From positions 124,001 to 188,000 of the forward strand of contig PHAB01000004.1 of the NCBI GenBank assembly GCA_002840275.1: DNA of 64,000 nucleotides. Reading direction: 5' to 3'. A program made the translations under genes and the position numbers. Within the stretch, counting starts at the first letter, position 1. Every line of letters starts with the position of its first letter. The notes under the pieces were generated by a model, which worked only from the letters and a program-made list of their open reading frames with translations, did not search any database and was not told the origin of the DNA. Shown here piece by piece: positions 24,028-33,114 of this stretch. The stretch comes from Firmicutes bacterium HGW-Firmicutes-14 (GTDB lineage Bacteria; Bacillota; Thermincolia; Thermincolales; UBA2595).

Positions 24028-25191
24028 CTAACCTGCCACCGGTACAGTAAAGGACACTGTTGTCCCTCCACCCGGTTTTGTATCGATATCCAGTTCTCCC
24101 CCCAAAAGGTCAATCCTTTCTCTCATACTGATCAATCCAAAGTGGTTTCCGGCCTTCATCGCCAGGTAATCTTCCAGGTCAAAACCGATTCCGTCATCTT
24201 TTATTGAAGCTTTAACCCATTCAGACTTCATTTGAAAATCAACCGTCACTTTAGCGGCCCGGGCATGTTTGATTACATTATTCAGAGCCTCCTGTACAAG
24301 TCTGAACAAGGCAATCTCCAGGGCCGGCTCAAGCCGGGTTTCTCTCCCGTAAAAATTCATTTCAATATCTATATCGTTTTTTTCGCGAAAATCTTCAATA
24401 TATCTTTTCAGTGCCGGTACCACTCCCAGGTCATCAAGGGCCATGGGCCGCAGGTCAAAAATAATTTTCCGCACATCCTGCAGGTTATTCCTGACAACCT
24501 CCTTAAGCAGTCTCAATTCTTCTCCCACTTTTGGAGGTTCAACTTCCAGCAGCTTTTCACAGAATTCCATCCTCAGGACCACATTGGCCATTGACTGGGC
24601 AGGCCCGTCATGTATCTCCCGGGCTACTCTCTTACGTTCTTCCTCCTGAGCCCTGATGATTTCCAGGCCCATCTGCTGCTTCTGCTGCAGACTTTCCAGT
24701 TTCACATTTATATCCCTGAGGTTCCCCCTGATAAAATCCATAACAACCCCTACCTGGGATACCATGTCTTCCGCCTTTTCAGCAGTCTCCCTCTGGTTAG
24801 CAAGGCTGCTGTCCAGTTCTCTGATCTTGTTTTTGAGATGTTCCCGTCTCTCTCTTAACAGGGTTAACTTGACATGCAGTTCCTTGGCTTCCTCGTATGC
24901 AGCTTTTATCTCCTTTTCAGTATATTTTTCGAACTGGTCTGTAATCAATGCCACCCGGGACTGGGCTTCTTTTTCCCTGTCCCCGGCAGTAGATAATTCC
25001 TGAGTAATTTTATTCAGCTGTTCATCTATATCAGTGAGGGCGCTCTTTAACCGTGAACATTCATTCCGGGCGTTTTCGGCAACCTTAAACAACTGTTCCC
25101 GTCCTTTTTCAAGGGTCTGAATAGTATTTTTTACGACCTGGTCAAGAGAAACCAGGTCCCTTTTGGCGTTATCTTTGTTCAGGTTGCCCAT
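24028..25191 (-). CDS. DegS-type cytoplasmic sensor histidine kinase
   Basis: 387 residues with no membrane segment. An N-terminal DegS-type coiled coil (residues 1-180) precedes the HisKA_3 motif 'EERKRVAREIHDGPAQSMAN', where His is the phosphorylation site, then a HATPase domain with 'LFRLVQEALNNVIKHARA', 'DDGIGFD' and 'GLISMRERIDLLGGELDI'. It pairs with the regulator 14 nt downstream. ATG 25191 follows GGAGGTGTGC; the extension to 25263 has no site. In Bacillus DegS-DegU links flagellar state and surface behaviour; its place next to a pilus unit suggests similar duties here. Confidence 0.95.
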   Translation of the reverse strand: MGNLNKDNAKRDLVSLDQVVKNTIQTLEKGREQLFKVAENARNECSRLKSALTDIDEQLNKITQELSTAGDREKEAQSRVALITDQFEKYTEKEIKAAYEEAKELHVKLTLLRERREHLKNKIRELDSSLANQRETAEKAEDMVSQVGVVMDFIRGNLRDINVKLESLQQKQQMGLEIIRAQEEERKRVAREIHDGPAQSMANVVLRMEFCEKLLEVEPPKVGEELRLLKEVVRNNLQDVRKIIFDLRPMALDDLGVVPALKRYIEDFREKNDIDIEMNFYGRETRLEPALEIALFRLVQEALNNVIKHARAAKVTVDFQMKSEWVKASIKDDGIGFDLEDYLAMKAGNHFGLISMRERIDLLGGELDIDTKPGGGTTVSFTVPVAG

Positions 25192-25261
25192 AGCACACCT
25201 CCTTTTGCATTTTTCGACACTTTTTGCTAAATTCCTGCAAATAGGAAGTATCGCCCAAGAC

Positions 25262-25312
25262 AAAAACTTTAGGCCGCCGGTAGTCGGTTTACCCCAACCT
25301 CTCCGGCGGCCT
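25262..25312 (-). terminator. Terminator after the phosphohexomutase gene
   Basis: AGGCCGCCGG and CCGGCGGCCT form a 10-bp GC stem; the 22-nt loop has a smaller GGTT/AACC hairpin inside it. On the minus strand AAAGTTTTTG follows. It closes the phosphohexomutase transcript 65 nt after its stop, before degS. Confidence 0.75.
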
Positions 25313-25377
25313 GTATGGCAAGTTTATTTAACCAGGAAGCCTCTCGTTCTTAGCGTCTGGCGTACCTGGAAATATAT

Positions 25378-26799
25378 TCAAAGCCCCAAAATTTCCTTCG
25401 TATCACCCTGGATTCTCTTCATCTTTTCCCTGTCATCAGATTCGACATATATCCTAAACAGCGGCTCAGTACCCGAAGCCCTGACCAGTACCCAGCTGCC
25501 GTCATTCAGGTAAAATTTTTTCCCATCGACGGCCAGGACCCTTTCAACACCCAGCCCGGCTATTTCCGGGGGTTGAATTTCTCTGAGGGCTGCCAATACC
25601 TCTTCCTTTTTCTCGGCTGTTGTATGGATATCAAGCCTTTCACTTACCAGGGCGCCAAATTTTTCATCAACCTTTTTCAGGACCTCACGGACAGACATCT
25701 TTTCCACTGCCACAAGTTCGGCTATCAGCGCAGCTGCAAGGATGCCGTCCTTTTCGGGAATATGCCCCGCCACAGAAAGCCCGCCGCTCTCCTCTCCACC
25801 CAGAATGCTCCCCCTGTTCATCATAGATTCTCCGATATATTTAAAACCTACCGGAGTCTCTTCAATTTCCAGGCCGTAATGGGCGGCAATCCTGTCCAGC
25901 ATGTGGGTCGTAGCCACTGACCTGGCGGCCGGTCCCCGCATGCCCCGGGTTGTAAGGAGGTGGTAATAAATAAGGTACAGCACCTGGTTTGGGATTATGT
26001 ATGTCCCGTCACTGTCTATGATCCCGAAACGGTCGGCATCCCCATCCATGGCCAGCCCAAGGTCGGCCTTTTCGGAGATGACCGTGTCCCTCAGTTCAGT
26101 CAGAACCCGGGCCGAGGGTTCAGGCATGGACCCGCCGAACAGAGGGTCCCGGTAACCGTGAATAACCCTGACATTACAGCCGGCTTCTTCGAGAATCCGG
26201 TCAAGATAACCTATCCCCGCCCCGAACATGGGGTCAACAATCACCCTGAGACCCGCCCGGGCAATAGATTCCGTATCAATGACAGTTTTCAGGTGGGCAA
26301 TATAGTCGTCAAAGGGGTCTATGTTTTCCACCAGCCCCTGTTCTGCGGCCCTGTCATACCGGAGGTCTTTGTATTTTCCCTGTTCAACCGTTTTCCTGAC
26401 GTTAACTTCCAGTTCATTTGTGATGTACGGCAGGGCAGGACCGGCATATTCAGGTATGAACTTGATTCCGTTGTATTCGGGAGGATTATGACTGGCTGTC
26501 AGCATAACAGCCCCGGCTGCCCCAAGGTGTTTTACGGCAAAGGCCGTAACCGGGGTAGGGGTGGCCCGCCCGGTCATAAATACTTTAATCCCATTGCCGC
26601 ATAAGACTTCGGCAACCGCTTCGGCAAATTTTTCGGACAGGAACCGGTTGTCAAACCCTATGACAATTCCCCGCCCGGCCATGTCTTTGCTGACCACATA
26701 ATCAGCAATCGCCTGGGTGACAAACTTCACGTTTTCAAAGGTAAATTGCCGGGCGATAACCTCTCTCCAGCCGTCTGTACCAAACTTAATATCAGGCAT
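25378..26799 (-). CDS. Phosphoglucomutase/phosphomannomutase family protein
   Basis: An alpha-D-phosphohexomutase of about 473 residues that moves phosphate between C6 and C1 of glucose or mannose, feeding nucleotide-sugar synthesis. The four family signatures are visible: 'LTASHNPPEYNG' with the phosphoserine, 'DGDADRFG' metal loop, 'GGEESGG' sugar-binding loop, and 'RASGTEPLFRIY' phosphate-binding loop. The opening 'IKFGTDGWR' is typical. ATG 26799 is chosen; TTG 26805 is in frame. If it accepts mannose-6-phosphate it would supply ManC (40046-41119), but substrate cannot be decided from sequence. Confidence 0.94.
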   Translation of the reverse strand: MPDIKFGTDGWREVIARQFTFENVKFVTQAIADYVVSKDMAGRGIVIGFDNRFLSEKFAEAVAEVLCGNGIKVFMTGRATPTPVTAFAVKHLGAAGAVMLTASHNPPEYNGIKFIPEYAGPALPYITNELEVNVRKTVEQGKYKDLRYDRAAEQGLVENIDPFDDYIAHLKTVIDTESIARAGLRVIVDPMFGAGIGYLDRILEEAGCNVRVIHGYRDPLFGGSMPEPSARVLTELRDTVISEKADLGLAMDGDADRFGIIDSDGTYIIPNQVLYLIYYHLLTTRGMRGPAARSVATTHMLDRIAAHYGLEIEETPVGFKYIGESMMNRGSILGGEESGGLSVAGHIPEKDGILAAALIAELVAVEKMSVREVLKKVDEKFGALVSERLDIHTTAEKKEEVLAALREIQPPEIAGLGVERVLAVDGKKFYLNDGSWVLVRASGTEPLFRIYVESDDREKMKRIQGDTKEILGL

Positions 26800-26897
26800 A
26801 TGCAAAATCCCCCTCCAAATTGGTATCCAAAAACAGTGTGTCTCTATTTTATTTCTACCGGGTGTATAATATTTCCTTTTATCTTTCCAAAAAACAA

Positions 26898-27353
26898 TCA
26901 GTCACTCCTGGACAAAACACTAAGCTGCCCGTCAGTCTCCAGGACGGCATATTCCACATCACCTATATTAAAATATCCCTTCTCCCTCATCTGGGTCATC
27001 AGGTCATCCTTGGAATATCTCATTTGGGCCATATTTCCCTCAAGGATTTTTCCGTTATGGACAACCACTACCGGTTCACCCCTGAGCAGTTTCCTCAAGG
27101 GCCTGCTTTCCAGAACCAGGTAACCGTTTAAAATAAGCAGGCCAACAAAGGTGACAAGGGCTGCAAAGGCCCCCCAGACATTGACAGACAGCCCGGCAGC
27201 CATAACCGCCCCGATACCCCCAATGGTAATTCCGGCCACAAAATCAAAAAAAGTCAGCTGAGAGTAGCTCTGTTTCCCCGTAATCCGTATCAGCACAAGG
27301 AGGACAACAAAAGCAAAGACCGAGCGCAGGACTGCTTCCATAATAATGGGCAT
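26898..27353 (-). CDS. DUF421 (YetF-like) membrane protein
   Basis: 151 residues with three N-terminal membrane segments and a C-terminal soluble alpha/beta domain ('VVVHNGKILEGNMAQMRYSKDDLMTQMREKGY') that defines DUF421. 'RITGKQSYSQLTFFDFVAGITIGGIGA' is the family's core motif. Family members such as YetF and YdfS have been reported as spore-membrane proteins in Bacillus; the general function is unknown. GGAGGG precedes the ATG. It stands alone between two transcription units, with about 70 nt to the next gene downstream. Confidence 0.88.
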   Translation of the reverse strand: MPIIMEAVLRSVFAFVVLLVLIRITGKQSYSQLTFFDFVAGITIGGIGAVMAAGLSVNVWGAFAALVTFVGLLILNGYLVLESRPLRKLLRGEPVVVVHNGKILEGNMAQMRYSKDDLMTQMREKGYFNIGDVEYAVLETDGQLSVLSRSD

Positions 27354-27500
27354 AACCGTTTCCCTCCGTTCAAAGATTGGTTAATTTACCCTTTTATTAT
27401 GTGCCCCTGCCCGGCGTATTATGCTCCTGAATCCGTGTCTCCGCCCTGCGGTTTCGCCTGCAGCGTGAATCCATTTCCTCCACTGTTAACGGGACATAAA

Positions 27501-27530
27501 AAGGGGCCGCCTCGCGGGAGACAGCCCCTT
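27501..27530 (-). terminator. Terminator of the TagO/WecA-like gene
   Basis: Minus-strand AAGGGGC and GCCCCTT form a 7-bp stem with a GC-rich loop that can extend it, followed directly by TTTATG. It starts six bases after the stop codon. Confidence 0.8.
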
Positions 27531-27535
27531 ATAAT

Positions 27536-28615
27536 TTACGCCCCAAAATTTGACCTGTTCCTTTGGACCTCGGGAGCAGGTGTTTTTTGCACTGCCCTGG
27601 TGCTTAACACACCGACCCTGTTGGCTGCTATAAACACACCCAGTGTAATACCAAGGAATACCAGGAATGCCTGAGCGGTGGTAAGGAATGTAAGCAGCAC
27701 CGCACTGGCCCCCAGCAGGCCGCTGATACCGTATATAATCAGTACCGACTGCCTGTGGGTAAGTCCTATAGCCAGCAGCCTGTGGTGCAGGTGTTCTTTA
27801 TCGGCTTCAAAAATGGGCTGGTTGTTGACATATCTTCTGATGATGGCAAAAAGCGTGTCAAATATGGGAATCCCCATTATCAGGACCGGGACAAATACCG
27901 ACATAACTGCCGCACCTTTTGTCAGGCCGATAACAGATATCCCTGCCAGCATATACCCGAGGAACTGGCTTCCCGAATCACCGAGGAAGATTTTGGCCGG
28001 GTGAAAGTTGTACTTGAGGAAACCAAGGGCGCTGGCACACAGGATCATTGCGGGGAATACTATCAGAAGCTGGTCATTGGCCCACCCGACAACCGCAAGG
28101 GTGACAGCGGCAATTGCCGAAAAACCTCCGGCCAGGCCGTCCAGCCCGTCAATAAGGTTAACTGCATTTGTCACTCCCACTACCCACAGAACGGTTAAGG
28201 GAATACCAAAGTTAACCCCGTGAAATTCGAGGGAAATAATCCCGCCGAAGGGGTTTGTAATACCTGTTACCTCTATTCCGAAAGCCACCAGGACAGAAGC
28301 AGAGATTATCTGCCCCAAAAGTTTAATCCTGGGGGAAATGTTTTTAATATCATCCGCCAATCCCAGCAGCATTATCAGAGACCCGCCTGTCAGCAGGGCA
28401 ATCATATCATTATTCAAAGGCCGGAAAAGGAGAATCGTCAGAGTAAATGCCAGGTATACCGCCAGACCGCCCAGACGCGGCATCAGACAGGAATGGACTT
28501 TTCGCGCATCAGGACAGTCAACCGCCCCAACCCGGAATGCCATTTTTCTTATTACAGGAGTAGCCGCCAGGGAAATCAAAAATGCTACGGTAAACCCTTG
28601 AATAAGCCCCGCCAT
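27536..28615 (-). CDS. Polyprenyl-phosphate N-acetylhexosamine-1-phosphate transferase (TagO/WecA type)
   Basis: An integral membrane enzyme that loads the first sugar phosphate onto undecaprenyl phosphate to start a wall polymer. 359 residues and about eleven membrane segments. Family motifs: 'DARKVHSCLMPRLGG', 'GLADDIKN' (the DD motif), 'NAVNLIDGLDGLAGG', 'IFLGDSGSQFLGY' and 'EADKEHLHHRLLAIG'. ATG 28615 has GAGGAGAG upstream; the longer reading to 28684 has none. With TagA/WecG (34235) and the LCP ligase (35049) it would give a start, a second step and an attachment enzyme for a teichoic-acid-like or S-layer-anchoring polymer. Confidence 0.95.
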   Translation of the reverse strand: MAGLIQGFTVAFLISLAATPVIRKMAFRVGAVDCPDARKVHSCLMPRLGGLAVYLAFTLTILLFRPLNNDMIALLTGGSLIMLLGLADDIKNISPRIKLLGQIISASVLVAFGIEVTGITNPFGGIISLEFHGVNFGIPLTVLWVVGVTNAVNLIDGLDGLAGGFSAIAAVTLAVVGWANDQLLIVFPAMILCASALGFLKYNFHPAKIFLGDSGSQFLGYMLAGISVIGLTKGAAVMSVFVPVLIMGIPIFDTLFAIIRRYVNNQPIFEADKEHLHHRLLAIGLTHRQSVLIIYGISGLLGASAVLLTFLTTAQAFLVFLGITLGVFIAANRVGVLSTRAVQKTPAPEVQRNRSNFGA

Positions 28616-28798
28616 TAATTTCTCTCCTCTCTGGTGAGATTTTTTATCAATAGGGAGAAAATCAACAAGGTCCAAATATCCCATCTATTTTTATGCGGGC
28701 TTTATAAATAAAATTAACAGACCTTGTCCCCTAATACATGATTTTATCACAAGTACCACCAATTGTCATCAAAAATCTTGCCTTTTCCCAGAATCTGT

Positions 28799-29224
28799 CT
28801 ATTCAGAGATAGCAAACATCAGCTCCGCCTCAGCAGCAACAGCGCCGTCAACCAAAGCCAACGCTTTGGCTTTACCTATCCTGCCGCGCAGTTTGAGGAC
28901 TTCCACCTCAATCCTTAGCTGGTCACCGGGGAATACCTGTTTCCTGAAACGCACTTTGTCTATACCGGCAAAAAGCGCTATTTTCCCCTCAAACTCGGGT
29001 TTACTTAGAATCCAGACAGCCCCGACCTGGGCCATTGCTTCCAGTATCAGCACCCCGGGCATTACAGGATATCCGGGAAAATGCCCTTGAAAATAATATT
29101 CGTTAGCACTTACATTTTTAAGTCCCACAATTTTATTTTCCTCTTCTGTGTCCAGTATCCTGTCCACCAGGAGGAAAGGATAACGGTGGGGCAAAATCTT
29201 TTGAATTTCGTTGATATCAAGCAT
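28799..29224 (-). CDS. fabZ: 3-hydroxyacyl-ACP dehydratase FabZ
   Basis: Removes water from 3-hydroxyacyl-ACP in fatty-acid synthesis. 141 residues, the usual size. '[14 protein letters not shown]' opens the hot-dog fold, and the active-site His and Glu are in '[20 protein letters not shown]'. AGGAGG precedes the ATG. No other fatty-acid or lipid A genes are adjacent, so its place between murJ and the TagO/WecA-like gene reflects gene order rather than a pathway. Confidence 0.97.
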   Translation of the reverse strand: MLDINEIQKILPHRYPFLLVDRILDTEEENKIVGLKNVSANEYYFQGHFPGYPVMPGVLILEAMAQVGAVWILSKPEFEGKIALFAGIDKVRFRKQVFPGDQLRIEVEVLKLRGRIGKAKALALVDGAVAAEAELMFAISE

Positions 29225-29342
29225 AACTCAAACCTCCTAACTATAGGTATAACTTCGACGCCCAGGAAAAATTTCCTCTTTTACAGCTAACCGAGCCGAT
29301 GCCCGGCCGGGCCACGCGGTCTGCATCAGGTGGTCCTGACGC

Positions 29343-30914
29343 CTAAGCGGACCTGCCGGTGACTTTTTTAATCAAACCCTTCAGCATGCCCGCCGCCTCC
29401 CGCACCTCCTGAACCCTCAAAAGCAATACTGCCGCCACATATACCAGGAATCCTGCAGCCACGGATATGCCTACCTGAATTAATCTGCCTGTACTTCCCG
29501 TCAGGTCGATGCGGGCCCCTATTATACCCCCGGCAGAATAGGCCAGCACCCCCATGACGGCAGAGGCAGCAGTAATCTTCAGCAGCAAAACAACAAAGTG
29601 TTTCCCCGGCAGCCCGCCCAACCTGCCTTTCAAGAGCATGTACAGGGCTGCGGCCTCCGCAAGGGCGCTCAGGGCAGCTCCAAGGGCAAGGCCCCCGATA
29701 CCCATTATCCTTACCAGTGCCAGGTCCAGCCCAATATTAATTACGAGAGCGCCCGCTGTAACCGCTACCGGAGTCATGGTATCCTGAAGGGCATAAAAAC
29801 CCCTTTTAAATATATCCCTCACTGCCAGCGGCAGCAGAGCCACTGCATATACCGCCAGGGCGTATGCAGTGGGAACCGTATCTTCTGCCCTGAATGCTCC
29901 CCGTTCAAAGAGGAGTCTGACAATGGGTACATTCAGGGCTATAAGACCCGCGGATGCAGGAATCAGAATAACTGCCAGGACACTTATCCCCTTGATCAAG
30001 GTCTCCTTCAGCCGGGAAAACTCCTTCCTGGCAGCAAAGGAAGACAGGGCGGGAAAAAGCGGTACAGAAACAGCCATCAGAAACAGACCCAGGGGAAGCT
30101 GCATCAGCCGGTATGCGTAATTTAGGGCTGATATACTGCCTTCTCCAAGTTTTGAAGCCAGTCCTCTTTCAAAAAGCATCATAATGGGTGGAGCCATGGA
30201 AGCGGCCAGTACCGGGACCATCAGTTTAAAGACCCTGACCACTCCGGGGTGCATAACAGCAAAATCAGGCCTGTAGCGAAACCCCTTCCTGTACATGACC
30301 GGCACCTGGAACAGGAACTGGCAGGCAAAACCTGCCATTGTACCCACAGCAAGGCCCTTGATGCCCATGACAGGGCCAAGAACCAGGGCAGCGCCAATGA
30401 TTACTATACTCGTAATTGAAGGCCCTAAAGCCGGGAAAAGAAAGTGCTGGTGGGAATTTAGGAACCCGGAGGCCACTCCCATCAGGCTGACAAAAATTAC
30501 AGCCGGAAACATAATCCTGATCAGATCTGCCGCCAACACTGCCGTATCCCCCTCAAAGCCCGGGGCTAAAATACTTACCAGCACACGGGAATTCAGCATG
30601 GCAAGCACTGACAGCACCAGCATGGCAGCAGATATAACGTTAATAAGGATATTGGCGATCCTGTTGGCGTCCTCCCTTTCCCCTGACACAAAATAACTGT
30701 TGAGGACCGGTATAAAACCCGCGCTGACGGCACCGGCCACAGCCAGTGCCACAGTGCTGGGGACGGTAAAGGCCACCAGGTAAGCATCGGTATCCCCTGT
30801 CAGGCCGAACTTCCCGGCAATCACCATCTCTCTTAAAAAACCGAACAACCTGCTAAACAGGGTAGCTCCCATCACCACCAGGGCGCTCCTGGCAATCGAT
30901 TTTCCCGAAATCAT
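29343..30914 (-). CDS. murJ: MurJ/MviN-type lipid II flippase
   Basis: 523 residues, about 14 membrane segments, MOP superfamily. 'LFSRLFGFLREMVIAGKFG' at the start holds the conserved Arg cluster of MurJ, and 'DAYLVAFTVPS' follows; 'NYAYRLMQLPLGLFLMAVSV' is the TM7-8 signature. MurJ moves lipid-linked precursors outward across the membrane. In this neighbourhood it may serve the wall or surface glycan rather than be the main peptidoglycan flippase. ATG 30914 is chosen (AAGGA upstream); ATG 30923 is an alternative. Confidence 0.92.
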   Translation of the reverse strand: MISGKSIARSALVVMGATLFSRLFGFLREMVIAGKFGLTGDTDAYLVAFTVPSTVALAVAGAVSAGFIPVLNSYFVSGEREDANRIANILINVISAAMLVLSVLAMLNSRVLVSILAPGFEGDTAVLAADLIRIMFPAVIFVSLMGVASGFLNSHQHFLFPALGPSITSIVIIGAALVLGPVMGIKGLAVGTMAGFACQFLFQVPVMYRKGFRYRPDFAVMHPGVVRVFKLMVPVLAASMAPPIMMLFERGLASKLGEGSISALNYAYRLMQLPLGLFLMAVSVPLFPALSSFAARKEFSRLKETLIKGISVLAVILIPASAGLIALNVPIVRLLFERGAFRAEDTVPTAYALAVYAVALLPLAVRDIFKRGFYALQDTMTPVAVTAGALVINIGLDLALVRIMGIGGLALGAALSALAEAAALYMLLKGRLGGLPGKHFVVLLLKITAASAVMGVLAYSAGGIIGARIDLTGSTGRLIQVGISVAAGFLVYVAAVLLLRVQEVREAAGMLKGLIKKVTGRSA

Positions 30915-30929
30915 CTGTTCCATCCTTTT

Positions 30930-32063
30930 CTAGTGCCCTTTCAGACACAACAAATTCCGGTACAAACCGGCGGTCTTTTCCGCCATCAGCCCGGCAGTAA
31001 ACCTTTCCTCTATGGTCCTGCGGGCTTCCTCAGCCATCTTCCGGGCTGGTTCCGGGTCACTGACCACCCTGACAATCGCTTCGGCCAGGGCAGGCACATC
31101 GGCAGGGGGAACAAGCAGCCCGTCCTGCCCTGGGGTTATAATCTCAGGGGTTCCCCCCACAGCAGTTGCTATAACCGGTTTTTTCATGGCCATTCCTTCC
31201 ATGACCGTCAGGCTCAGCCCCTCCGAGAGGGAAGGGAGAACCAGACAATTGAGGGATGAGATAACTTCCGGGATATCTTTCCGAAAACCTGTAAATATAA
31301 TGTTCCTATTAATCCCAAGTCTTGATGCAGCCTCTTCAAGCCCTGGCCGGTCAGGACCCGTGCCCACAATCATCACCCTCAGCCCGGGAATTTTCCGGGC
31401 CGCCAGGGCAGCCGCCTCCAGCAGGTAAATGTGTCCCTTGACAGGATGCAGCCGGGCCACAATACCGGCCGCCGGTACATCCTGCCCTATTTCAAATTCC
31501 TGCCGGATGTGGGTGCCGTCGACTTCCGGGTCATATTTTTCCAGTTCCAGGCCGTTATGTATTGTCGTTATCCTGTCACCGGGGATTCCCTGGGAGCGCA
31601 GCTGCCCTGCCAGCATATCACATACAGTAATAAAATGGCCGGTAATCCTCCGGGTGGCAAATTCACTCAGCCTGTTAATCCACCTGTCGAGAGTTCTGTT
31701 GTAATCGAAGGCCAGGACACTGTGGACAGTTGTGACAACCCTGCCGGCCTCTGCCCTTCTGGCAGCCAGCCGGCCAATCAGGTTGGCCCGCACACCATGG
31801 GTGTGGATAATACAAAAGCCTTCCCTTTTTATCAGGGAGGCTATTCCTCCTATGGGTGACAGGTCTGCTTTATTCCTCATGGGAAACACATGAACCGGGA
31901 AACCCCCGTCCCGTATAAGGGGAGCTAAAGGCCCGGTAAACAGGCAGGCCGCATGAAGGTCAAATTCTGCCCGGTCTATGTGTCTCATGAGAGTCAGGAG
32001 ATGCTGTTCGGCCCCTCCGAATTCACCGCCGCCGATAATATGAAGTACTTTTATCCGCTCCAT
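30930..32063 (-). CDS. Family 4 glycosyltransferase
   Basis: 377 residues, GT-B fold. N-terminal 'VLHIIGGGEFGGAEQHLLTLM' and the C-terminal donor motif 'PSLSEGLSLTVMEGMAMKKPVIAT' with the EX7E pattern identify GT4. Its ATG overlaps the stop of the upstream epimerase (TGATG), so the two are translationally coupled and probably in one pathway. Donor and acceptor sugars cannot be told. Confidence 0.92.
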   Translation of the reverse strand: MERIKVLHIIGGGEFGGAEQHLLTLMRHIDRAEFDLHAACLFTGPLAPLIRDGGFPVHVFPMRNKADLSPIGGIASLIKREGFCIIHTHGVRANLIGRLAARRAEAGRVVTTVHSVLAFDYNRTLDRWINRLSEFATRRITGHFITVCDMLAGQLRSQGIPGDRITTIHNGLELEKYDPEVDGTHIRQEFEIGQDVPAAGIVARLHPVKGHIYLLEAAALAARKIPGLRVMIVGTGPDRPGLEEAASRLGINRNIIFTGFRKDIPEVISSLNCLVLPSLSEGLSLTVMEGMAMKKPVIATAVGGTPEIITPGQDGLLVPPADVPALAEAIVRVVSDPEPARKMAEEARRTIEERFTAGLMAEKTAGLYRNLLCLKGH

Positions 32064-32983
32064 CAGACTTTCCCCCGGTAATAATCCAAAGTCCTGACCA
32101 GTCCTTCCCGGACAGGAAATACCGGTTTCCACCCCAAGGCCGAAACAGCCTTCCGGACATCCATACAGCTGTGCATGATATCCCCTTCCCTGGGGTCAGA
32201 ATAAACAGGTTTCAGGTCATCTGCCCCGGTAATTCCCGACATCAACGACCACAGCCTGTTGACAGACAACCGGTCACCGGTCCCGATATTCATTACCATC
32301 CTGTCACCGCCGGACAGGGCACTGATATTGGCTTCTGCCACATCCTCAACATAAACAAAGTCCCTGGTCTGTTCCCCATCTCCGAAAATCACAGGACTTT
32401 GCCCGGTTAGGGCCCTGGAGGCAAAAATAGAAACAACCCCGCCTTCACCGGATGCATCCTGTCTGGGGCCATATACATTGGCATAGCGCAGTATTGTATA
32501 ATTAAGCCCATACAGGTTGTTAAACACCCGGAGGTAGTGTTCAGGTGTAAATTTGGAAACCCCGTAAAATGACAGGGGCGCTGTGGAATCTTCCTCAGAC
32601 AGGGTCGTCCCCGCCGGATTTCCATAAACCGCAGCCGATGAGGCATATACAACTTTACGCACACCATAACGGCGGCAGTTCTCAAGAAGGTTTACCGTGC
32701 CAAGGATATTGGTCGTACAGTCCCTGACCGGATTAATGACAGACCGGGGTACACTTACCTGTGCTGCCAGGTGAATGACAAATTGAGGCTGCTGGTCAGC
32801 GAAGACCTCTTCCAGCATTTCAGTGGAAATGTCCACTTTAACAAATTTTGCTGCCGGATTTATATTTTCTTTTTTCCCGGTTGACAGGTCATCGGCAACT
32901 ACTACCTCTGCACCACGGGCAGCAAGCCTGTCCACGGTATGGGAACCTATAAAACCGGCGCCGCCGGTGACAAGTACTTTCAA
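32063..32983 (-). CDS. NAD-dependent epimerase/dehydratase, UDP-glucose 4-epimerase-like
   Basis: A short-chain extended dehydrogenase of about 306 residues. The Rossmann glycine motif 'VLVTGGAGFIGSH' starts at residue 2, the catalytic pair is 'YGVSK', and 'ILRYANVYGPRQ' and 'RDFVYVEDVAEA' match GalE-like UDP-sugar 4-epimerases. The start is taken as TTG 32983 with GGGAGG upstream; an ATG at 32992 directly abuts that site. Coupled to the downstream GT4. A promoter lies at 33041-33069. Confidence 0.92.
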   Translation of the reverse strand: MKVLVTGGAGFIGSHTVDRLAARGAEVVVADDLSTGKKENINPAAKFVKVDISTEMLEEVFADQQPQFVIHLAAQVSVPRSVINPVRDCTTNILGTVNLLENCRRYGVRKVVYASSAAVYGNPAGTTLSEEDSTAPLSFYGVSKFTPEHYLRVFNNLYGLNYTILRYANVYGPRQDASGEGGVVSIFASRALTGQSPVIFGDGEQTRDFVYVEDVAEANISALSGGDRMVMNIGTGDRLSVNRLWSLMSGITGADDLKPVYSDPREGDIMHSCMDVRKAVSALGWKPVFPVREGLVRTLDYYRGKV

Positions 32984-33040
32984 ACCTGACATCCTCCCGC
33001 AAATCAAATATTACCACTATTGTATTTTATCAGCTATTAT

Positions 33041-33069
33041 ATTTTATCAGCTGCACAGCTTTTTAACAA
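33041..33069 (-). promoter_or_regulatory. Sigma-A promoter of the epimerase-GT4-murJ unit
   Basis: Minus-strand TTGTTA, 17 nt, TAAAAT. The -10 region lies in the first copy of a direct repeat AGCTGATAAAATA whose second copy sits 17 nt downstream (33024-33036). Confidence 0.55.
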
Positions 33070-33114
33070 GGCAGGTGTGTTCACCCCCGGATTATTGCGG
33101 GTCCAAATCTCATA

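Noticed and set aside
25262-25312. Branched hairpin between phosphohexomutase and degS as a riboswitch
   Set aside because: It has the stem and U-run of an intrinsic terminator and no conserved aptamer motif; it follows a stop codon rather than preceding a metabolic gene.
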